A stretch of 64,000 nucleotides of DNA from Embiotoca jacksoni. Taxonomy: Eukaryota > Chordata > Actinopteri > Embiotocidae. Within the stretch, counting starts at the first letter, position 1; each line of letters opens with the position of its first letter. The position numbers were made by a program, and so were the translations under genes. The notes under the pieces were generated by a model, which was given only the letters and a program-made list of their open reading frames with translations, ran no database searches and was not told where the DNA came from. Where the stretch lies: NCBI GenBank assembly GCA_022577435.1, contig JAKOON010000013.1, forward strand, positions 130,001 through 194,000. Reading direction: 5' to 3'. Positions 55,368 to 64,000 of the stretch are shown here, one piece after another.

Positions 55368-55930
55368 GACGGCGCCGTGACGGTCCCGACACTTTCACGC
55401 AGTAAAAACTTGTCTCCAGTGAAACCACGACAACCTCAGCCCCACCCACCCCCCCAAAAATAAAGAGCACTCGGCGTGTCATGTTTTGTTGTTTTGTTTG
55501 TTTGTTGTTGTTGTTGTTGTTTTACCTCCGAGGTGTTAAAACAGTCCGCTGGTTGTGGCGGGGCTCCCTGGAAGCTCTAAGCCCGCGTTGCATCGCCTCC
55601 GTGTGGAGGATGATGAGGCTCCAGATGCCTCCAGATGCCGCGGCTGCATCGGGCGGGTGATGTTCGAGCCCCGGACCGCCGCGCGACCAGACGAGCAGTG
55701 GCTGGGAACGACCGCAGCAAGGGGGGGGGGGAGAGAGGAGGAGGAGGAGGAGGAGAGGAGGGGGGGGGAGGAGGGGCGGGTTAGGCTGGAGAGCTCCTGC
55801 TGTTTTGCTCCGGGTGCACGGGCTGGTTTCACCCCGCTGCTGCTGCTGCTGCTGCGGCTGTATGTGGAGCTCAACTTCCCGCGGACATACCTCTGACTGC
55901 CTCCGTCTCTCTGCGGTGCAGGAAATGCGA
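55368..55930 (-). promoter_or_regulatory. prkce: CpG-rich 5' region of prkce, copy B, with deletion
   Basis: Matches the copy A upstream region except that the sequence corresponding to 15016-15343 is missing at about 55471. The promoter role is inferred from CpG content and position. Confidence 0.45.
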
Positions 55931-56234
55931 AAAACACGTCCGATTTCTTGGAGCCTGGTGTGACAGACAGGGGGTGGGGGGGGGGGGGGGGTTGCGACGC
56001 AGCCGAGACTAGGGAGGAGCAGGATGGGTGGTGGAGGGTGAGGGGAGAAAGTGGAGCAATAAAAGCACCCTTATATTTCACCAAAGGTGCCCTTGAGCAA
56101 GGCTGTAAAAGACGCTCATCCATGCAGAGTTGCACAGTGATGCAGCTCTGCATTTCACCATGAAAACAGGTGTGCAGATAAAAAAAAAAAAAAATGGATG
56201 AATGAATGAAGGTGGATGTGAGCCAGATGCCCCC

Positions 56235-56265
<31 letters not shown>

Positions 56266-57362
56266 ACACTCTCCTCGGCTGTAATAAGTCCAGGTGATGA
56301 AATATGAACATTCATCCACTCAGTAAAGGCCCGAGTGCTAAGTCCATATAAAAGATGGGACATGAAGGGGGGGGGGGGGGGGGGGGGGGGGGTGGACACA
56401 GGGAATATGTGAGGCATGTGTGGAATTTGAAAGAGATGACTGCCAGCCATATTACCAACTGGCCTCATGATCGGTGCTGTGTGTGCAGCACTGTGGAAGA
56501 AAATATATCCTTAAAAAAACAGCTTAAAATCTTTAATTTCAGTGACATTATGAACACATGAATACAAATATAGTGAGTTTGATGGTGAAATTTGAAATTG
56601 AGGAGCATCAGCATCACTCAAGGTTTAAAATTGATCTATTGAGGACCAAATTCAGCTGAATGACATATTAAAGTTGCACAAACTGAAGACGTTTACCGGG
56701 ACTCTCACACCTCTTGAAAAATCCTGTCATACGTCTCCAAACGTTAATATTCAAACTGTAATATCAGTGTTTGAATTCCTACCCCGGTTAAATGTAAAGT
56801 GTGCAGACGCAGCATGTGACACACGAGAGGAATTTGATTTTCTGCGTTCTCGTGCGCAGATGTTGGTGCTGCACACGTGAAACTGTTTCTTTACAGGCAA
56901 AATTAGATTTATCTGCGAGGTTAGGTGTTTTTATTTGGAGCGATATGAGCTGAAGGGTCACTGCAGTCACTCAGGGGAGTGATGTGACGTCAGAACATGG
57001 TGTACCTGGACAGACTGAGCTCAAGGTGAACAGCAATTCACATTTCACACAAAAGGGATTTTCAGCTCAAGTGTGAGAAAATCTGAAAACTGCCTCCAAA
57101 ATTTCCTACGAATAAGAAGTCTATCAGAGATTTTAGACAATTTAAAGCCGAGTAAAGGCAGTTTTAATGGAGCTTTATGAAATAAAATGAGGGAAATGTT
57201 GAAGAGCTGCAGAGATGAATGTGACGGCCTCACATCCAGTCACACTGAAACCTTGAACACTGCTGACCTCTGCTGGTGACTGTGCGTAACGTCAGGTTTA
57301 AAACAGCAGCTGCAGAAGTCATAAAGTTTGGTCTCACTGCAGCAATAACACACAGATCTAAA

Positions 57363-57632
<270 letters not shown>

Positions 57633-60600
57633 AGTTTAAAGAACATGTTGAAGCTCTACAAACAAAGGACAACAGTGAGCTTTTATTGTTTCCCATGAGT
57701 TAAACTCGGAAACAAACACCCCCAAAAAAAGTTGCTGATGCCGGTTAAAGTTTTCTACCATCTATTGCACACTCGGTGGAAGTTTAAATTATAATTTATA
57801 GGTGTACAAAGCACATTTAGGTCTTTTTAATGCAGAAAAAGTGAATAAAAAGCTTTACTTTTGAAGTTTTTTATCGGCTACTTAGAGAAAGAAAAGTGAG
57901 CGGAAGATAAGATAACAGAAGTGATTCTACATTATTGGAAGGAAATCTTTCTGTCTTTCACTTTCTCCAACTTGGTTTCTCATTAAGCCGACGAGTCTGC
58001 AGAAAGGAATCAATCACAGTCTGAGGAAATCCCCTGGACCCCCCCACCCCCACCCCCCGACCACCCCACCCCTCTCCATCTAAATCAAAGGAACATGGCT
58101 TGGCAGCGGGGATGGGCTGGGATCTTACTGTAGTTGTCATCACAACGGTAACCATGGTCACACCAGGACAGTAACATCCCCACGGCTGCAAGGAAAAAGA
58201 ACATTTTTCCATTTTGAGGAGCTGCAGGAATGAAAGGAGAAACTTGCTTCGTATGAATCAGAGAGGAAGTTTCCGACACGGTTCATTGTTTCCAGATAAC
58301 TGCGAGAAGATTTACTTTACTCATAATTCATCGTGATCTTTTTTAGAAATTAAAAATATATATACATATTACTGAGAGTTGCAAGTTATTCTTTCAATCT
58401 ATGACACCAGGTTGCCATTTAAAACTGTTATTTTCTAGAATGAGCGTGTTTTAGTTGCATTAGCAGCTGTTGGACAGCAGGGGTCACCAAACATCAACCA
58501 ACAGTTCAAATCTTTTTCTAATCTTCTCCTCCGGCCCCATAAACGGTCCTCTCTTCCCCACCAGCCGCTCCCCCTCAGCACCTCTTTTTTTTATGTCAGT
58601 AAAACGGCAGTGATGGCACTCTAACGCTGCGTGTTTTTTTACGGCACATCTGGCTCCGTTAAACGGCACACAGCTGGCAGAGGAAGACGTTACCACGGAG
58701 AGAAAAGGATGCTGGGCAGAGAACCAGAAGATCTCCCTTTTTGCCTCTCCTGCCTCGTCCTCGTCATCCTCATTCATCCACGTCCCCTCGGTGCAGTTAG
58801 TTATTCCTCCATTTAATTAGAAACAAACTGTCAAAAATCAATATTAGTTTGTTGGTTTTTTTCTTTTCATTTTTTTCCATTTTTCCTTCAGCGGCTTCTT
58901 TGTGTAAAGCCGATCAATATTCTTACTCGGGGCCCTTCGGGGGGAAGGAGGCGAGGTGGTGGTGGTGGTGGTGGTGGGGGGGGGGTAAGATCTATAATAG
59001 GATTCAACTGGAGCAGCAGGAATAACAACAAGCCAAACCAATTTCCCCACCGGCTAAGAGAACAGTTTAATGCCACTGCTTGCTGGAGACTCTGCGGTAG
59101 CTCGTGTTTATTCGGCCTCTCAGACGGGGAAATGTTCAAGAAAAACTTTTATGTGGATTTATTCAGTCAGAAAAACACCAAACCGAGGATGAATACAAGT
59201 GGTTAAAAGATGACAAGAGACACTTGTGACACCAAACATTTCATTTTCTACTTCATATCTCCTCCCCCACTGTAGAAAGTGTAATGAATATTGATATGGA
59301 AGGAGGTGCGTATCTCCGTATCCTTGACCTTGTCATTTATCTCAACTTGCAGAGGCAGAAAAAGCTCAGATCAGTATTCTCATCACAGGACATTTGATAA
59401 ATTCTCTCCCTAATTTAGAGGCAAGGCAGATGGTCTCGTTGCTGGCGAAAGAGCTGTGGAAAAATTAGGGCGGAGAAAGAAAGTGTATGTCAGCAAGGTG
59501 CACCGTTGGAGAGCAGGAGATACGGAGCGGCGGATCCCCGGAGGAGCGTCGAAGAAGGGGAACAAATAAAAAGCCAGGCTGTAATAAAGCAGCTGTTTCC
59601 CTCAAGAAATGGCCGAGTGCCAGAATACCTGCTGTACTCAGATAATATAGAATCTTAATAGGAATCAAGTCTCGAGTTATTCTGAGACCTGGATGTGATG
59701 GTGAACGACAAAAGAGTCTGGAAATGAATTTCCGATGGCCTCGTGTATGAAAAGTGGCTGTAGAATATTTTGGAGATGAACGTGTGAAGCAGATCTTTTT
59801 GCTGAACAGACCGAACGCCGCCGGCCACCGAGGGGCTTCATTTATCTTTTTCATCACGTCATCTTTTTCTAAATCAGCCGGTTTATCTCAGACACTTTGA
59901 TCTACAAACAGGAAGTGTCGGTGTCTTTTGAAGCATGACCGGATCTTTTTCTAACCTTCTCTGAAGAGTTGGACTTTTCTGAACTTAACCCGACCTTAAA
60001 CTAGAGAGGTAGAAATCTCTTGTATGTATAAAATATTTACTGTTTTTTAAGGATAATCTGGCTCCAATCAACTCAGATGAGGTCCATTGTTTCAATAAGA
60101 GGTTTTTTTTGGAAAGATTTGAAACTTTAAAGGAGGAGTCAGGTTCCTCTGTTCAAGAGTGATCCAGGTGAGTCTGGCTTCCTATCTAGAATAAGTGGGC
60201 GGAGCCAAAAAAAAGTGCTGAGTCGCATACTATTTCTTATTACTTTCAGTACGTACTGCAGCTCCCCTTAGAAAGGCCGTACTGTTGCATATAATCGGGA
60301 CGCACTTCTTCATCATAAAAATGTGCGTTGACCTTTGACCCCCTTGGTCGTATCTGTCGCCATCCATGGCGTGACATTTGAAGTAAAAAGAAAAAGTTTT
60401 AATCCCTCTTCTTTTTCTTTCCTTTTGTGGGCGGAGCCTCAGCGCCACCGAGTGTCTCTGCGGCCGTCGATGTGACGTATCTCACCGCTGCAAAGGATTG
60501 TGGGTCAGAACAGCCAAAGTAGCGTGCTGACCTGCAGACTGTACAAATACAACCAGGATGTAGTAGAACAAACTTTTTGGCATCCTGCTTTTGAACATAC

Positions 60601-61739
60601 TGCAGACTGAATCTTTTTCTGGCACACTGAAATCTCCAGAAACAGAAATGGAGGTTGAGGAGAGATAATTTTGCCGACTGTCATTTGGGTCGCGTGACTT
60701 CCTCTATTATTTAAGGACGTGTTGTGCGGTTGAACCCATCGAGGCTCTCCGACCGAACCGTCTCCTTCTCCCACGTTGGGGATGTCGTCTTGTCGTTTCG
60801 TTTTCTTTTGAAATTTCATCTCTCGCAGGAGAATCAGAACATTAAAAGTGAGTTTACTTACAATGTTGAATATAATAATTATATTTAAAAGAAATTCTTC
60901 ATCATAAAGAGGAAATAAATGCTGGATTATGTTGCAGACTGATGACAGGAAGCCTGTATGTGAGCATGTGTTCATTTCTGTTTTAAATTTAAAACGTTAC
61001 ATCTCATTTTGAGTCGTGTTAACGTCCGACAGAAAAACTGAAGTCCAATATTTAAAAAATACAAATAAAATTCAGGTAGAAATAAATCCGATTGGAAGAC
61101 GTCCTCGCTCATTATTTTTCCTCCTCCGCTGATCTCTAATTGATCTGGAACAGACTGCAGGGCGTTCAGATCTTTCACTGATTCCAGCTGCTGATGAATA
61201 GCGAGATAGACGGATAATAACTATTTGAGCAATAAAAACCAACCAGACCTCGCTGCGATGGATATAGTGAGGGGGAGGAGGGGGGGAGGAGGGGGGAGGA
61301 GGGGGTGAATATGGGTTTGCTGTCTCCGAACCGATTGTTCCAGAACGAAATCACCAGTTTGCTGCAGTTTTATGAGCGATCATTTCCCGTTTCTTATCGT
61401 TTTTCTCATAACTTTCTGAGAGAGAGATGTGCGAGAACGACTTTTTATTTCAATCGACTGCGTCACTCAAAAATTGGATTTTGGACATTACTGCTGTATT
61501 TACTCAACCTCGAAAAGAACTAAATATGCAGCGTTGGATTGTTTTGAAGAGAAAACAAGCGGGGATAATTTCCTGAGTGAATTATTTATGAAATGAAGAA
61601 ATAAAAGTGACAAAACTGTAACAGCAAAGAAAAGAACAGGTGGAAACTCAAAGAGCATCAGTTGATTACTGCAACATGCTGTTACAATCTATGACGGCTG
61701 CAGAGGCCTCTGATGCTCTGTGTGCTCATGTCTTCCAGC

Positions 61740-62275
61740 GCCACTGCTTCCTGGTTGGTGGAGGAGTCGTCAAGGTAACTGGAGTCAGGTGACCACCGTC
61801 TCCAACAGTCCTTCCTAACATGTGTTGGCGGTTTCTCCATGTTAAACAAGTTTTTCCTTCTGTTGGAGGTTTTACTTCCTGTTAAAAGAGTTTTTCCTTC
61901 TGTTGGAGGTTTTACTTCCTGTTAAAAGAGAGTTTTTCCTTCTTTCTGTTGGAGCTTATTTCCTGTTAAAAGAGCGTTTTTCCTTCTTTCTGTTGTAGGT
62001 TTTACTTCCTGTTAAAAGAGCGTTTTTCCTTCTTTCTGTTGGAGCTTACTTCCTGTTAAAAGAGAGTTTTTCCTTCCTTCTGTTGGAGCTTACTTCCTGT
62101 TAAAAGGGACTTTTTTCCTCCCAGCTTACATGGGAATTGTTGAATTGTTCGGTTTCTCTGTATAAGGCTGTGAAGTTCTGTTGTAAGGACCTTTAACGTG
62201 TTAAATGCCATGAAATGACCTGTGTTGTGATTTGGTGCTCTACAAATGAAATTGAATTGAATTGAAAGCTTAAAA
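61740..62275 (+). mobile_element. retroposon-like repeat with internal tandem units, copy B
   Basis: Counterpart of 21540-22060, with six instead of five 'cttcctgttaaaag' units and several unit-specific changes (AGAGCG for AGAGAG). It ends in the same 'aattgaattgaa' tail. Confidence 0.6.
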
Positions 62276-62644
62276 GTCCCTTTGGGACAAATGGACGTGA
62301 TTATAGAAGACTTTACTGTACCTACACATGTCTTTATGCATTTCTATTTTCATTGAATCAGAGTGAAATTACTACTAACCCTAAAGCTAACTGGATTTGA
62401 GTCCATTAAAAAAAAGGAAAAAAAAAAAAGGTAATAAAGTGGTTTTGCTGACTGCAGGATAATAAAATAGTTCAATCCTTTGGTTGCTACTTCCTTTTCT
62501 TTTTTCCCGTTGTGAGTCTTGACCATCTGCTTCATGTGTAGAAATGCCTTCAGGAAAACACAGAGCTCGTGCTGCTGCAGACCAACGTCACACTGCTTTG
62601 TCTCCGCCGCGTGCCGTTTGACGTATTTTGGTATTTCTTATTTT

Positions 62645-63314
62645 AAAGGGAACTGGCCCTTTAACCGCGCGGATCGTACTGCTCATGCTCGAGGCTTTGT
62701 GCAGGAGTTCCCCCCCCACCGTAAGAAAAAACCAAACAGCTGTGGTACCGGAGAGCGCGAGCAGACAGCGGAGAGGAGCTGCTGCGGCTGTCGCATCCCT
62801 CTGACAAACACACCCGGGCGGCAGAGGGCACGTCTTTTGTCTGGGCACGCGGCCAGCACGAGAGCAAGCGCGCGCCGACCATCCCAGCTCCGTGCTGTTT
62901 ATTTGATCCCGGGGATTACAGTCGGTTACGTGGAGGGTCACGATCGCGTGTTCACACTGGAGCTTTGACCACAGTGGAAGTTATCTGGAAGACTTGTGAG
63001 GACGCGGCTCGAGGCGCGTAACACGGTGGTGTTTGTTTGTTTTTGGTTTGTAATGTTTGTAATGTTTGTGTAGCTCGGAGCGGATGGGTCCGACTGGAAA
63101 TACGTTTCTAACATCGGAAGTGTTCCCATTAAAGTTTCATTTCTTTGTCCCGTCCCGCAGCCGTTTCCACACCGCTCGGCATGTTCGTGACAGCGCGTGA
63201 TTACTGTTTTCCACAGGCGTCACAGGTAGGCTGCGCGAGCCTCCCGCTGACACCGCCGATGACAACAGATCACCTCGCGGCGTGAAGTGGCAGCTCGGGT
63301 TTCTCGCTCCCATC
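62645..63314 (+). promoter_or_regulatory. atrnl1: CpG-rich 5' region of atrnl1, copy B
   Basis: Essentially identical to 22431-23100. CpG-rich sequence precedes the atrnl1 first exon. The promoter role is inferred. Confidence 0.5.
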
Positions 63315-63559
63315 ATGGAGGATGTCGCGGGGACACGTCTGTGCACCTGGACCGGGTCGTCCGGGAGGCGCGTGCGGGACGTCTTGAAAACCTACCTGGG
63401 AATATTAATGGTGCTTCACCTCGTGCTGCACGCGGAAGCCTCGGCGGTGTCCAAGTCCTGTGATAAGAACTGCTTTTCGGGGAAGTGCGTGAACGGGACG
63501 TGCGTGTGCGACCACGGATGGGTCGGGGACCAGTGCCTGCACTGCCAGGGGAGATTCAA
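63315..63559 (+). CDS. atrnl1: attractin-like protein 1, exon 1, copy B
   Basis: ATG 63315 to a GTAAGT donor after 63559, 81 codons plus two bases, phase 2. Same protein as the exon at 23101-23345: hydrophobic signal-like segment at about 25-45, EGF-like cysteines from 49 to 77, and the HCQGRFK ending. No difference was seen. The following intron runs off the window, so only the continuation would show whether this copy or copy A belongs to the full gene. Confidence 0.88.
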
Positions 63560-64000
63560 GTAAGTTGAAATTCTATATGACGTCCGTCACGTGACACTAC
63601 GAGTTCAACCATTTACCTGTTGACCTGCTGTTTTGTGCTGAGCTGGCAGGTTGGTGACTAAACCTGAAATATCTCATGTTGGGTTTCTTTCTGCAGGTTT
63701 GGGTTTTTCTTATTTGTGTCAAATATTTGACCTAATTTGGTGTGTAGAAGATTAAAGTGTGTCTTTTGTGTGTGTTTAAAGTGTTAAAGTGCAGCCTGCC
63801 TCTGAAATCAAAGATCAACCACCTTTTATCGGCTGATTGATTCATTCCTTTCTTTTTCTTTTTCTTTTTCTTTTTCTTTTTCTTGTTGTTGTTAAATCTG
63901 AGATTTTATCGCCTGTTTGTGGTCTAAAATTCTCCAGAAAGGTGATGCAGCATGCGCACAGGTTTCAGCTGGTTCATTTTAAATGAGCGTAAACACATTT
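63560..64000 (+). other. start of atrnl1 intron 1, copy B
   Basis: Matches 23346-23784. The CTTTTT tract near 63847 has one more unit than in copy A, and a GT run near 63768 is shorter. No exon is seen. Confidence 0.6.

Overview
The window looks like vertebrate, specifically teleost fish, nuclear DNA. Coding sequence is sparse and split by GT/AG introns. Two vertebrate genes are recognisable from their exons: prkce (protein kinase C epsilon) and atrnl1 (attractin-like 1). There are very many (CA)n/(GT)n tracts, and the interspersed repeats include several of types common in bony fish. Nothing is prokaryotic: no operons, no CRISPR array, and no tRNA or rRNA gene that I can support.

Layout. 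1-12410 is non-coding, with microsatellites, a 580-bp CA/GT palindrome and three fish interspersed repeats. 12411-13616 is a compound GT array. 13617-23784 is copy A of a segmental duplication, carrying prkce exon 1 (minus strand, C2 domain) and atrnl1 exon 1 (plus strand) as a divergent pair with CpG-rich upstream regions. 23785-25660 is flank, probably atrnl1 intron 1. 25661-50035 is a tandem array of three complete units of about 8.2, 8.0 and 7.2 kb plus a truncated fourth. Each complete unit begins at a CA microsatellite. It carries one single-exon, four-Ig-domain transmembrane receptor gene, a GT microsatellite, a purine-rich minisatellite, a conserved spacer with two small uncharacterised ORFs, a LINE-like repeat tail and a minus-strand fragment of a multicopy fish gene. 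50036-53635 holds two further prkce exons on the PLUS strand, opposite to exon 1. 53636-54073 is another compound GT array. 54074-64000 is copy B of the segmental duplication, again with prkce exon 1 and atrnl1 exon 1, and it runs off the window end.

The most interesting part is the Ig-receptor array. The three genes read open from signal peptide to cytoplasmic tail without introns, which is unusual for Ig receptors. Their length differences (479, 503 and 495 aa) are fully explained by an 8-residue repeat placed in the B-C (CDR1-like) loop of the third Ig domain. Copies 1 and 2 keep a VxYxxV (ITIM-type) tail motif that also fits the Grb2-binding pYxN pattern. Copy 3 has lost the +3 valine. 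The second puzzle is the structural disorder around prkce: opposed exon orientations, a one-base frameshift in the C1A exon, and a duplicated exon 1. Every junction but one lies in a CA/GT tract. This is either real microsatellite-associated rearrangement or assembly error (retained haplotypes, mis-joins), and the sequence alone cannot decide.
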